From positions 1,501,450 through 1,565,449 of the forward strand of contig NZ_JXDL01000001.1 in assembly GCF_001590795.1 (NCBI RefSeq): a stretch of DNA of 64,000 nucleotides, in the 5' to 3' direction. Below the pieces are notes generated by a model that worked only from the letters and a program-made list of their open reading frames with translations, did not search any database and was not told the DNA's origin. The DNA comes from Bradyrhizobium sp. AT1 (GTDB taxonomy: Bacteria; Pseudomonadota; Alphaproteobacteria; Rhizobiales; Xanthobacteraceae). The translations under genes and the position numbers were made by a program. This document shows, piece after piece, positions 30,315 through 38,965 of the stretch (positions are counted from its first letter, which is position 1; every line of letters starts with the position of its first letter).

Positions 30315-30406
30315 GTCATGCCCGGACTTGACCCGGGCATCCATCCCGCTTCGTAAAGTGCTTTGTTACGAAGCAGATGGATTGCCGGGTCAAGCCCGGC
30401 AATGAC
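30315..30406. repeat. Palindromic intergenic element between nusG and rplK
   Basis: The element runs from GTCATGCCCGGACTTGACCC to GGGTCAAGCCCGGCAATGAC, its near-complement, and contains an inner CTTCGTAA/TTACGAAG hairpin. The CCGGGTCAAGCCCGGCAATGAC type is familiar to me as a common Bradyrhizobium intergenic repeat. It is transcribed in the nusG-rplK message, where it would fold strongly. Confidence 0.75.
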
Positions 30407-30415
30407 AGCATCGGA

Positions 30416-30970
30416 TCAGACCTTCTCGACCTGACCGAATTCCAGTTCGACCGGCGTGGCGCGGCCGAAGATCGACACCGCGACCTTCACGCGCGAGCGC
30501 GCCTCGTCGATTTCCTCGACCACACCCGAGAACGAGGCGAACGGGCCGTCGGCCACGCGCACGTTCTCGCCAATCTCGAACGACACCGACGCCTTCGGCC
30601 GTTCCACGCCCTCCTGCACCTGGTGCAGGATCCGCATCGCCTCGGCTTCCGAAATCGGCATCGGCTTGTTTTCGGCACCGAGGAAGCCCGTGACCTTCGG
30701 CGTGTTCTTGATCAGATGAAACGCCTCGTCGGTCAGCTTCATCTTCACCAGCACGTAGCCCGGGAAGAACTTGCGTTCGGCGTCGATCTTGCGGCCGCGG
30801 CGCACTTCCGTGACCTTCTCGGTCGGAACCAGCACCAGCTCGAACAGCTCCTCGAGCCCGCGCTGCTTGGCTTGCTCGCGGATCGATTCGGCGACCTTCT
30901 TCTCGAAGTTCGAATAGGCGTGGACGATGTACCAGCGCTTGTCAGACAGTTGAGCGGTTGCTGTTGCCAT
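30416..30970 (-). CDS. nusG: Transcription termination/antitermination factor NusG
   Basis: A 184-residue NusG. The NGN domain (WYIVHAYSNFEKKVAESI and FPGYVLVKMKLTDE) fills residues 12-115, and the KOW domain (GENVRVADGPFASFSGVVEEID) lies near 130-155. It links RNA polymerase to Rho or the ribosome (S10). The ATG overlaps the secE stop (TGATG), so both are coupled. Confidence 0.97.
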   Translation of the reverse strand: MATATAQLSDKRWYIVHAYSNFEKKVAESIREQAKQRGLEELFELVLVPTEKVTEVRRGRKIDAERKFFPGYVLVKMKLTDEAFHLIKNTPKVTGFLGAENKPMPISEAEAMRILHQVQEGVERPKASVSFEIGENVRVADGPFASFSGVVEEIDEARSRVKVAVSIFGRATPVELEFGQVEKV

Positions 30971-31161
30971 CAGTGAATGCCCAGAAGGAAGGTGATGAGG
31001 ACGCGGATGATCTGGTCGGCGGCGAAGAAGAAGATCGAGGCCACGGCGACCATGACGAACACCATGATGGTGGTGATCGTGGTCTCACGGCGGGTCGGCC
31101 AGGTGACCTTGGCGGTCTCCGAACGCACTTCCTGCAAGAACTTGAACGGGCTGACTGCCAT
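30970..31161 (-). CDS. secE: Preprotein translocase subunit SecE
   Basis: A 63-residue single-span SecE that clamps SecY. The ATG at 31161 (MAVSPFKFLQEVRSETAKVTWP) is preferred to a TTG at 31176 since the family begins here. The cytosolic amphipathic helix with KVTWPTRRET is followed by one membrane span (about residues 28-58). It is the first gene of the secE-nusG-rplK-rplA operon. Confidence 0.95.
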   Translation of the reverse strand: MAVSPFKFLQEVRSETAKVTWPTRRETTITTIMVFVMVAVASIFFFAADQIIRVLITFLLGIH

Positions 31162-31335
31162 CGTTTTGATGTCCAACGTCCGTCGACAGACGCGAATGAA
31201 TTTCAGGGATCCGAACAGCCGCCGTTGGCCCAGCCCTCTGTCGCGAAGGATGAGCCGGAAACCGGGCTCGATTGTTCGGGGATTTCAAAGCCGCGCCGGA
31301 GATCCGCGTCTAACGGGCCGGCTGCGAGTGCGGGG

Positions 31336-31364
31336 TATCTACTGCGGATGAGAGCAAAGGTCAA
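31336..31364 (-). promoter_or_regulatory. Probable secE-nusG operon promoter
   Basis: On the minus strand TTGACC (31364-31359) and TAGATA (31341-31336) are exactly 17 bases apart, a strong consensus match. The leader to secE would be about 170 bases. The rest of the 31162-31505 gap shows nothing else that I can name. The promoter lies between secE and the glycan island, so the operon does not depend on read-through from the island. Confidence 0.65.
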
Positions 31365-31505
31365 GGTAGCGGTGGGCCCGCCAGGCTCCCCGGATCCGCC
31401 CCAGGCTCCGGCAGATTCCAAGCGAATCAAGGCTTTACCGGCCCTGATGATCCACCGGTGCAGGGGGCGGCCTGGTGCCGCGTCCCCTTCCCGCCTCGAC
31501 GGCCG

Positions 31506-32774
31506 TCAGTCCGCCCGGTCGACGATCGAAATGCCCGGCAGCGGCACCACGAACTTTCCGCCTTCGGCGAAATAGCGGGCGTGCTTGGCCCGGATCGGGT
31601 CGACATAGCGCCAGGCGAACACGACCACGAAGGCCGGCTTGCGCTCGTAAAGGGCGGCGGGCGGCAGGATCGGGATGTCGTAACCCGGGCCGGCCATCAC
31701 GTTCGCCTTCTTGGGGTCGTCGTCCACCAGGAAGTCGATTTTGCTCTCCAGGCCGAACTGCGGCAGCAGCGTCGTGGTGCCGACCGAGACACCGTAGCCG
31801 GCAACGAGCTGCCCGCGCGCATGAGCGGCATCGGCCATCGCAACCAGCTCGTCGCGGATCGCGGCGATCCGCTTCACGTAAGGCGCGTAATAGGCCGGCT
31901 GATCGACGCCGAGGCGTTCTTCCTCGGCGACGAAGCGCGCGACCTCGGCAGACGGCTTCTTGGCGCCACCGGCCCGCTGCACGGTCACGCGGATCGAGCC
32001 ACCCTTGGTCCAGATGTGCTGGACGTCGATCAGTTCCATGCCGAGCCGGGCAAAGAAACGGATCAGCGGCTTGATGTTAAAATACGACAGATGCTCGTGA
32101 TAGACGGTATCGAGCAGGTTCTTCTCGGTGACGTCGACGCCGTATTGTGTTTCGAACACGAACAACCCGTCGGGCGCGAGCACGTCGCGAACCCCGATCA
32201 CCAGCGGATCGAGATTATCGACATTGGCGATCATGTTGTTGGCGATCACGACGCTCGCCGGGCCGTGGCTCTTGAGGATGCGGTGACCGATCGCATCGGT
32301 GAAGAAATCGCCGATGGTCTCGATCCCCGCCTCGGTCGCGCGCTTGGCGATATCGACCGCGGGATCGACACCCAGGACCCGCATGCCGCGCTCCTTGAAG
32401 TAGCCGAGCAGCGATCCGTCGTTGCTGCCGAGTTCGACGACCAGCGAGCCCGGCGCGATGCCGAAACGGCTGACGACGTCGTTGGCATAGCCGGCGAAGT
32501 GCTCGCGCAGGCCGAGCGAGAGCGAGGTTGTGTAGACGTAGTTGCGGTACTGAATCTCGGGATTACCGACATGGAGAATCTGGAGATGACCGCAATCCCG
32601 GCACAGATGCAGCGCCATCGGCACCGCGGCCCGGAACACCGGATCGTCGACGCTGGCGTCGGGGACCTGGAAGTTAGGTGTTCCGATGGGCATGCCTGCC
32701 ATCGGAACGACCAGCTCTTGCTGGTCCGAATGACAGAGGCGGCAGGTATGGCGGACGTAGAACAGGTTTTTCAT
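31506..32774 (-). CDS. Sugar C-methyltransferase family protein (zinc-binding N-terminal domain)
   Basis: A 422-residue three-part methyltransferase of the TylC3/NovU sugar C-methyltransferase type. The N-terminal zinc domain has Cys11/Cys14 (CRLC) and Cys58/Cys61 (CRDC). The SAM-binding core has VVELGSNDGSL at 112-122. The family segment YHEHLSYF lies near residue 225, and a C-terminal NAD-like fold (VAGYGVSVGTTTLLPQ) ends it. Relatives methylate NDP-4-keto-deoxysugars at carbon. It lies next to secE at the edge of the glycan island and is co-directional with the flippase-like and SIS genes. The exact substrate is not clear. Confidence 0.85.
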   Translation of the reverse strand: MKNLFYVRHTCRLCHSDQQELVVPMAGMPIGTPNFQVPDASVDDPVFRAAVPMALHLCRDCGHLQILHVGNPEIQYRNYVYTTSLSLGLREHFAGYANDVVSRFGIAPGSLVVELGSNDGSLLGYFKERGMRVLGVDPAVDIAKRATEAGIETIGDFFTDAIGHRILKSHGPASVVIANNMIANVDNLDPLVIGVRDVLAPDGLFVFETQYGVDVTEKNLLDTVYHEHLSYFNIKPLIRFFARLGMELIDVQHIWTKGGSIRVTVQRAGGAKKPSAEVARFVAEEERLGVDQPAYYAPYVKRIAAIRDELVAMADAAHARGQLVAGYGVSVGTTTLLPQFGLESKIDFLVDDDPKKANVMAGPGYDIPILPPAALYERKPAFVVVFAWRYVDPIRAKHARYFAEGGKFVVPLPGISIVDRAD

Positions 32775-32871
32775 CGTGGAACCGAAAAATGAGATGCGCA
32801 GGCGGGTGAGGCAATCTCACCCCGTGAAGACAAGAACCGCAGCAATGGATTGAAGCGGGTACTGAAGCGGG

Positions 32872-33891
32872 TCATGGGTGGCTCGAGACTTCCTTGCCCA
32901 GCCCGTCGTAGCTGGGCGCTTCCTCCGCCGCCTTGGCGGCCTTGTCCGCGGAATACGAGCCACGCTCCGGACTTGCCAGCCAGATCCCGCCGCCGACGAG
33001 CCCTATGATCACGCTGATGGCGCCCAGCAGCAGCGAAACCGACAGCGCTTCCTCGGAGGGCACGCCCGCCAGACCGAGGCAGGCGACCATCGCCCCCTCG
33101 CGAACGCCCCAGCCGCTGATCGAGATCGGGACGGCCGTCAACAGCACCACCGGCGGAATCAGGACGACGGCGTCCAGCACCGAGAGCTGCGCTCCGACAC
33201 CACGCGCCAAGGCGTAGCAGGCCGCCGCGGTCACGAGATGGATCAGGAGCGCCGATCCGAACAACAAGGCGCGGCGCTCGGACTGCAGCAGCAGAAACCT
33301 GACCAGCGTTCCGAACCGGACGAAGCTTGCGATCGCCGGATGCACGATGAGGCGCTTCGGCAAACGATCGAGCGTCAGCAGCACCACGGTGCCGGCGACG
33401 CCTGCCAGCGTCAGCCCGCCGATGGCCAGGATCGCCGCCTGGTTGGACACGCGTGACAGCAGCAACGGCAATCCGGCCACCATCAGCACGATCAACCCGA
33501 TCAACGCCGTAAAACGGTCGGCCGCAACGCCCTTGACCGCCTCCGGCCATTGCACGCCCCGCTGGCGCAGCAGCCACATCCGCACCGCGTCCCCGCCGAC
33601 CGACGACGGCAACACCTGATTGAACCAGAGGCTGATCATGAGGATGCGCCAGCCCGCGAGCCAATCCAGCGACACGCCGAGCGCGCGCATGATCAGCTCC
33701 CACCGACCGTTGAGTACGAAGGTCTGGAAGAAGATCAGCGCCAGCGCGAGGACGAACAGGAAAGGATCGACCGAGACGAGATGATTGCGCAATTGCTGCA
33801 GGTCGAGACCGCGCGCGATGTAGACCAGCACCGCGATCGACAGCAGCAGCTTTACCGAAAACAGGGCCGCCTGTTTGAACCGCGACTGCAT
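32872..33891 (-). CDS. Polytopic membrane protein, AglD/MprF-N-terminal (LPG synthase TM) family, copy 1
   Basis: A 339-residue integral membrane protein with about eight hydrophobic segments and the family motifs FNQVLPSSVGGDAVRMWLL (near residue 90) and ISISGWGVREGAMV (near 265). The family includes the flippase part of MprF and archaeal AglD, linked to lipid-linked sugar handling. It is a clear paralogue of the protein at 46513-47490, sharing motif order and many residues. It lies 13 bases from the SIS isomerase gene. Its role, perhaps lipid-linked sugar transfer or flipping, is inference. Confidence 0.8.
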   Translation of the reverse strand: MQSRFKQAALFSVKLLLSIAVLVYIARGLDLQQLRNHLVSVDPFLFVLALALIFFQTFVLNGRWELIMRALGVSLDWLAGWRILMISLWFNQVLPSSVGGDAVRMWLLRQRGVQWPEAVKGVAADRFTALIGLIVLMVAGLPLLLSRVSNQAAILAIGGLTLAGVAGTVVLLTLDRLPKRLIVHPAIASFVRFGTLVRFLLLQSERRALLFGSALLIHLVTAAACYALARGVGAQLSVLDAVVLIPPVVLLTAVPISISGWGVREGAMVACLGLAGVPSEEALSVSLLLGAISVIIGLVGGGIWLASPERGSYSADKAAKAAEEAPSYDGLGKEVSSHP

Positions 33892-33904
33892 CGGATGCCC
33901 TGCC

Positions 33905-34516
33905 TCAAGATGCCGGATATTCCGCGCGACCGATGACGAGGTCGATCGCGGCCATCATCCAGAACTGGTGCGTGGTCTCGACGATGTTGTAGCTGCGGCT
34001 GTCGACGAAGAAATTGACGTCGCCGAGATTGCGCAACGGATTGTCCGCATTCATCCCCGACAGCGTGATCACGTCGAGCTTCATCGACCGCGCCTGCGCG
34101 ACCGCGTTGAGGATGTTCTTCGAGCGTCCCGACGAGCTGATCGCGACGAGGCAGTCGCCGGCACGGGCGTTGAGCCGCACGGCATGCGCGATCCAATCCT
34201 CGAACCCGTAGTCGTTGGCGAGGCACGACATCATGCTCGCGTCGCTGAAGCAGAGCGCAGGCACCGATGCGTTCTTCGAAAGATCGATCGCCAGATGCGA
34301 GGCGATGCCGGCGGAGCCGCCGTTGCCGATGAAGATGACGCGGCCGCCCTGCTCGCGCACGCGCAGCCAGATGGCGCGGGTGCCGGAGATGGAGGCGAAA
34401 ACGCGCTCGTCGACCGCCGTCGCGCGATGGAGGCGCCCCACGTAATCGTCGAGGAAAGCCTTGTGATCGGGATCGACGGACACGGCGGGCATGGGCTGGC
34501 GGCTCGATTGCAACAT
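33905..34516 (-). CDS. SIS-domain sugar-phosphate isomerase, GmhA-like
   Basis: A 203-residue phosphosugar isomerase. It has IGNGGSAGIASHLAIDLSKN (from about 63), AISSSGRSKNIL and TLSGMNADNPLRNLGDVN, the same layout as GmhA, which turns sedoheptulose 7-phosphate into D-glycero-manno-heptose 7-phosphate. I chose the ATG at 34516 (MLQSSRQPMP); the 30 codons before it overlap the divergent promoter region. The ribosome site is weak, so an ATG at 34492 is possible. Its neighbours (HldE-like, HAD) support a heptose-type pathway. Confidence 0.8.
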   Translation of the reverse strand: MLQSSRQPMPAVSVDPDHKAFLDDYVGRLHRATAVDERVFASISGTRAIWLRVREQGGRVIFIGNGGSAGIASHLAIDLSKNASVPALCFSDASMMSCLANDYGFEDWIAHAVRLNARAGDCLVAISSSGRSKNILNAVAQARSMKLDVITLSGMNADNPLRNLGDVNFFVDSRSYNIVETTHQFWMMAAIDLVIGRAEYPAS

Positions 34517-34554
34517 GTCCGGGTGATACCGGCTATTACCAAGGATTGCAAAGG

Positions 34555-34560
34555 TATAAT
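34555..34560 (+). promoter_or_regulatory. Perfect TATAAT box in the divergent control region
   Basis: The 141-base gap between the SIS gene (minus) and the epimerase gene (plus) holds an exact TATAAT on the plus strand with no good -35 at 16-18 bases upstream. It is a likely -10 element for the long plus-strand operon, possibly needing an activator because of the missing -35. Confidence 0.4.
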
Positions 34561-34657
34561 ACTTGCAAAGTCGGCGAGCGGCTGATAGTCGGCTTTCGGG
34601 TTTCACTTAACATTGGCGGGCCTGTTTCGCTGGGCATTCGCGTCACGGATGTTCCCC

Positions 34658-35671
34658 ATGAAATGCATTGTTACTGGTGGCGCAGGATTCATCGGAAGCC
34701 ACCTCGTCGATCGGCTCCTAGACGATGGCCACGAAGTCGTCGCGCTCGATAATTTTGTGATCGGCCGCCCCGAAAATCTCGCCTCGCGCGCCAGTTCGAG
34801 CCAGCTGAAAGTCGCCCGGGCTGACGTCACCGACCTCGAATCGATCAAACCGTATTTCCACGGTATCGACTGGGTCTTCCACCTCGCGGCGCTCGCCGAC
34901 ATCGTTCCCTCGATCGAGTCGCCGATCCCGTATCATCGCGCCAATGTCGACGGCACGGTCAACGTGCTCGAGGCGGCACGGCACGCGGGCGCCAAGCGCT
35001 TCGTCTACGCCGCATCGTCGTCCTGCTACGGCATTCCCGACGTCTACCCGACACCGGAGAGCGCCGAGATCCGGCCGATGTATCCCTACGCGCTTACCAA
35101 AAATCTCGGCGAGCAGTGCGTCATGCACTGGTGCCAGGTCTACAAGCTGCCCGCGGTCGCGCTGCGCCTGTTCAACGTCTACGGGCCGCGCCATCGCACC
35201 ACCGGCACCTACGGTGCCGTGTTCGGCGTGTTCATGGCGCAGAAGCTCGCCGGCAAGCCGTTCACTGTGGTCGGCGACGGCGAACAGACACGCGACTTCA
35301 CTTTCGTCAGCGACGTCGCGGACGCCTTCGTGACCGCCGCGCGCTCCGACGTCTCGCACCGGGTACTCAACGTCGGCTCGGACAACACCTACAGCGTCAA
35401 CCGGCTGGTCGAGCTTCTCGGCGGCGAAAAGGTCCACATTCCCAAACGTCCGGGCGAGCCCGACTGCACCTACGCCGACATCACTGAGATCAAGCGGGTC
35501 CTGAACTGGACGCCGAAGGTGAAATTCGAGGACGGCGTTGCGACGATGCTGAAATCGATGGATCAGTACAAGGACGCGCCGCTGTGGACGGTCGACAAGA
35601 TCGCCGACGCCACCAAGGACTGGTTCAAATATCTCGGTGACGACAAGGGCGCGCCGAAGGCAAGCTCTTGA
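34658..35671 (+). CDS. NAD-dependent sugar epimerase/dehydratase
   Basis: A 337-residue extended SDR. It opens with MKCIVTGGAGFIGSHL, the NAD-binding motif, which fixes the start at 34658 (an ATG three codons earlier is possible). The active site YPYALTK supplies Tyr and Lys, with SSSCYG before it. It resembles UDP-glucose 4-epimerase/dTDP-glucose dehydratase relatives. It is the first gene of the plus-strand operon and probably acts on the activated sugar made by the HldE-like enzyme that follows. Which carbon it acts on is not evident. Confidence 0.85.
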   Translation: MKCIVTGGAGFIGSHLVDRLLDDGHEVVALDNFVIGRPENLASRASSSQLKVARADVTDLESIKPYFHGIDWVFHLAALADIVPSIESPIPYHRANVDGTVNVLEAARHAGAKRFVYAASSSCYGIPDVYPTPESAEIRPMYPYALTKNLGEQCVMHWCQVYKLPAVALRLFNVYGPRHRTTGTYGAVFGVFMAQKLAGKPFTVVGDGEQTRDFTFVSDVADAFVTAARSDVSHRVLNVGSDNTYSVNRLVELLGGEKVHIPKRPGEPDCTYADITEIKRVLNWTPKVKFEDGVATMLKSMDQYKDAPLWTVDKIADATKDWFKYLGDDKGAPKASS

Positions 35672-35753
35672 ACAGGTTCGCGGGATATCGTTGCCGCGAT
35701 TCGATCATTTCCGGGCGGCCATTTGAGACCTACCGGCGCTTTGGGTAATTCAC

Positions 35754-37319
35754 ATGGGTAATGCTCCGACAGACAAGCCGGCCGTCCATCCGGCACCGCA
35801 CGACAAGATCAAGACGATCGAACAGCTCGGCGAGGTTGCGCGCGCCGCGCAGGCGAAGGGCCTGACCGTCGCGCTCTGCCACGGCGTGTTCGATCTGGTG
35901 CATCTGGGCCACGTCCGGCACATCCTGGCGGCGCGCAACGAGGCCGACGTGGTCATCGTGACCATCACCGCCGACCGTTTCGTCAACAAGGGCCCGGGTC
36001 GGCCGATCTTCCCGGAGAACATGCGCGCCGAGATGCTGGCTGCGCTCGGCACGGTCGATTGGGTCGGCATCAACCAGACCTCCAGCGCCGAGCCGGTCCT
36101 CGATACCGTGCGGCCCGACATCTACGTCAAGGGCTCGGACTACGAAAACCCCGAGGACGACGTCACCGGCAAGATCGCCGTCGAGCGCGACGCCGTCGAA
36201 CGTCACGGCGGACGAGTCGTCTTCACGCGCGACGTGACGTTCTCTTCGTCCTCGCTGCTGAACCGCTACTTCGACATCTACGATCCGCCCCTGCGCGACT
36301 ACCTGCAGAAGGTGCGCGAAGGCGGCGGCGCCGAACGCCTGCTGAAGCTGATCGACAAGATCCAGGACATGCACGTCGTCCTGGTCGGCGATACCATCAT
36401 CGACGAATACCAATACGTCACCGCGCTCGGGAAGGCTTCCAAGGAGAACATCGTCGCCACGCTGTTCAAGAACGGCGAGCAATTTGCCGGCGGCGTCATT
36501 GCCGCGGCCAATCACGTGGCGAGCTTCTGCAAGTCGGTCGAGATCGTCACGACGCTGGGCGGCAACGACTACCCCGAAGAGTTCATTCGCGCGCACGTCC
36601 GTCCGAACGTCAAGCTCACGCCGATCCGCATTCAGGGCCGGCCGACGACGCGCAAATTGCGCTACGTCGAGATGGGCTATCTGCACAAGCTGTTCGAAGT
36701 CTACACGATGGACGACACGCCGCTGGACGAGACCGCGCGCAAGGAGATCGACAAGGTCACCGCGGAACGCGTGCGCAGCGCGGACGTCGTCATCGTCACC
36801 GATTTCGGTCACGGCATGATCGCATCCAGCACGATCGACACGTTGATCGAGAACTCCAAGTTCCTGGCCGTCAACGCCCAGAGCAACAGCGGCAACCACG
36901 GCTACAATCTGATCACGAAGTATCCGAAGGCCGACTACGTCTGCATCGACGCGCCGGAAGCGCGCCTGGCTGCGACGGACAAGTTCAACGACATCGCGTC
37001 GGTGATCGAGGACGGCCTGCACCGCAAGATCGATTGCGACAACATGATCATCACGCACGGCTCGTTCGGCTGCTACCCCTTCTCGTCGAAGACCGGCGTC
37101 GCGCGCGTGCCCGCTTTCACCAAGACCGTGGTCGACACGGTCGGCGCCGGCGATGCCTTCCTGACGATTACGGCACCGCTGGTCGCAGCCGGCGGCAATA
37201 TCGAAGACGTCGCCTTCATCGGCAACGCGGCGGGCGCGATCAAGGTCGGCATCGTCGGTCACCGCAGCTCGGTCGAGAAGGCGCCGCTGGTCAAGTTTGT
37301 CACCGCGTTGTTGAAGTAG
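35754..37319 (+). CDS. HldE-like bifunctional nucleotidyltransferase/PfkB kinase, domains in reversed order
   Basis: A 521-residue two-domain enzyme. Residues 1-180 are a cytidylyltransferase-fold domain: GVFDLVHLGHVRHI (44-57, HxGH at 50-53) and KGSDYE (126-131). Residues about 195-521 are a PfkB sugar kinase with the catalytic Asp467 in GAGDAF (464-469). HldE (RfaE) makes ADP-heptose from heptose 7-phosphate but has the kinase first; here the order is swapped. Both active sites look intact. It lies 82 bases after the epimerase gene. The activated sugar and the nucleotide used cannot be told from sequence. Confidence 0.87.
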   Translation: MGNAPTDKPAVHPAPHDKIKTIEQLGEVARAAQAKGLTVALCHGVFDLVHLGHVRHILAARNEADVVIVTITADRFVNKGPGRPIFPENMRAEMLAALGTVDWVGINQTSSAEPVLDTVRPDIYVKGSDYENPEDDVTGKIAVERDAVERHGGRVVFTRDVTFSSSSLLNRYFDIYDPPLRDYLQKVREGGGAERLLKLIDKIQDMHVVLVGDTIIDEYQYVTALGKASKENIVATLFKNGEQFAGGVIAAANHVASFCKSVEIVTTLGGNDYPEEFIRAHVRPNVKLTPIRIQGRPTTRKLRYVEMGYLHKLFEVYTMDDTPLDETARKEIDKVTAERVRSADVVIVTDFGHGMIASSTIDTLIENSKFLAVNAQSNSGNHGYNLITKYPKADYVCIDAPEARLAATDKFNDIASVIEDGLHRKIDCDNMIITHGSFGCYPFSSKTGVARVPAFTKTVVDTVGAGDAFLTITAPLVAAGGNIEDVAFIGNAAGAIKVGIVGHRSSVEKAPLVKFVTALLK

Positions 37320-37346
37320 CGCGATCGAAAAATCTGGAGAACGACA

Positions 37347-38348
37347 GTGATTGATCAGAAATGGAACGTGATGGTCACCGGTGGCGCCGGCTATGTCGGC
37401 AGCGTGCTGGTTCCCCAGTTGCTGGCGGCGGGCCACAAGGTCACCGTGCTCGACCTCTTCATGTACGGCGAGGACGTCTTCAACGCGGTTCGCGACAATC
37501 CGAACCTGCGCCTGATCAAGGGCGACATCCGCGATGAGGCCGCGATCAACGAGGCCCTGCGCGGCAACAACGCGGTGATCCACCTCGCCTGCATCTCCAA
37601 CGACCCCTCGTTCGAGCTGGATCCGGGGCTCGGCAAGTCCATCAACTACGACTGCTTCCGTCCGATGGTGCGCGCCGCCAAGAAAGCCGGCATCAAGCGC
37701 TTCATCTATGCCTCCTCCTCCAGCGTCTACGGCATCAAGGACGAGGCCGAGGTGACGGAGGAGCTGTCCTGCGAGCCGCTCACGGACTACTCCAAGTTCA
37801 AGGCGATGTGCGAGACCGACCTCGCTGAAGAAGCCGCGTCCGGCTTCGTCACCTGCACGGTTCGTCCCGCCACCGTCTGCGGCTACGCTCCCCGGCAGCG
37901 GCTCGACGTCGTCGTCAACATCCTGACCAACCTTGCGGTCAACACCGGCCGCATCCGCGTGTTCGGCGGGACGCAGAAGCGGCCCAATCTGCACATCCAG
38001 GACATGTCGGCGGCCTATCTGTTCCTGCTGCAGCAGGACGACGCCAAGATCGACGGCAAGACCTACAATATCGGCTACGAGAACCACTCGCTGATGAAGA
38101 TCGCCGACATCGTCAAGTCGGTGGTCGGAAACAACGTCGAGGTGGCCGTCGAGCCGACCGATGATCTGCGCTCCTACCACGTCTCCTCGGAGAAGATCCG
38201 CCGCGAGCTCGGGTTTGCGCCGACCCACACCATCGAGCAGGCCGTGTCCGGACTCGTCGACGCCTTCAGGGGCGGCCGCCTGCCGAACTCGCTGAACGAT
38301 CCCCGGTACTTCAACATCAAGATGATGCAGAACATCAGCCTGAAGTGA
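37347..38348 (+). CDS. NAD-dependent sugar epimerase/dehydratase, second copy
   Basis: A 333-residue extended SDR that differs clearly from the protein at 34658. The GTG at 37347 has a GGAG site nine bases upstream. The NAD motif VTGGAGYVGSVL starts at residue 10 and SSSSVYG precedes the catalytic region; the Tyr/Lys pair is DYSKFK. The family includes ADP-heptose epimerase-like and GDP-sugar enzymes. It is coupled to the HAD gene by a GTGA overlap. Confidence 0.85.
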   Translation: MIDQKWNVMVTGGAGYVGSVLVPQLLAAGHKVTVLDLFMYGEDVFNAVRDNPNLRLIKGDIRDEAAINEALRGNNAVIHLACISNDPSFELDPGLGKSINYDCFRPMVRAAKKAGIKRFIYASSSSVYGIKDEAEVTEELSCEPLTDYSKFKAMCETDLAEEAASGFVTCTVRPATVCGYAPRQRLDVVVNILTNLAVNTGRIRVFGGTQKRPNLHIQDMSAAYLFLLQQDDAKIDGKTYNIGYENHSLMKIADIVKSVVGNNVEVAVEPTDDLRSYHVSSEKIRRELGFAPTHTIEQAVSGLVDAFRGGRLPNSLNDPRYFNIKMMQNISLK

Positions 38349-38965
38349 GCGGCGTGCGGATCGGCATCGATTTCGACAACACGATCATCTGCTACGACAA
38401 GGTCTTTGCCGCCGCCGCGCGCCAGCGTGGCCTGGTGCCCGAGGGCTGGACGGGGCTGAAGACCGAGGTGCGGGATTTCTTGCGATCCCGCGCCGGCGGC
38501 GAGCTGGCCTGGCAAGGGTTGCAAGGCTACGTCTACGGCAAGGGCATCGGCGGCGCCGAGATCTATCCCGGCGTCCGCGAGTTTCTCGCAAGCTGCCGCA
38601 AAGCCGGCGCGAGCGTCTTCATCGTCAGCCACAAGACCCGGTTCGGCCACCAGGATCCTGATCGCGTCGACTTGCGCGAGGCCGCGCGCGGCTGGCTCAA
38701 GGACGAAGGGCTGATCGACGCAGCCGACGCGGCGCTGGCGGCGGACAACGTCTATTTCGAGGACACGCTGGCGGCCAAGGTCGAGCGGCTCGCGAGCCTC
38801 GAGCTCGATATCTTCATTGACGATCTCGTCGACGTCTTCGAGCAGCCGCATTTTCCGAAGGCAACGCGATCGATCCTGTTCACGCAGTCGCGGCCGCCTC
38901 ATCCCGCGCATTGCGAACCGATCGCGACCTGGGCGGATATAAGCCGCGGAGTGTTCGCGCCATGA
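38345..38965 (+). CDS. HAD-superfamily phosphatase-like protein
   Basis: A 206-residue HAD-fold protein. The nucleophile motif GIDFDNTI puts Asp9 and Asp11 in the DxD position, VSHKTR supplies the second-motif Ser and LDIFIDDLVDVF the acidic motif. It uses a GTG start overlapping the stop before it (GTGA). By place it could be the GmhB-like phosphatase that removes the 7-phosphate, but it is longer and diverged. Related 'capsule' HAD proteins are often left without a function. Confidence 0.7.
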   Translation: MSGVRIGIDFDNTIICYDKVFAAAARQRGLVPEGWTGLKTEVRDFLRSRAGGELAWQGLQGYVYGKGIGGAEIYPGVREFLASCRKAGASVFIVSHKTRFGHQDPDRVDLREAARGWLKDEGLIDAADAALAADNVYFEDTLAAKVERLASLELDIFIDDLVDVFEQPHFPKATRSILFTQSRPPHPAHCEPIATWADISRGVFAP

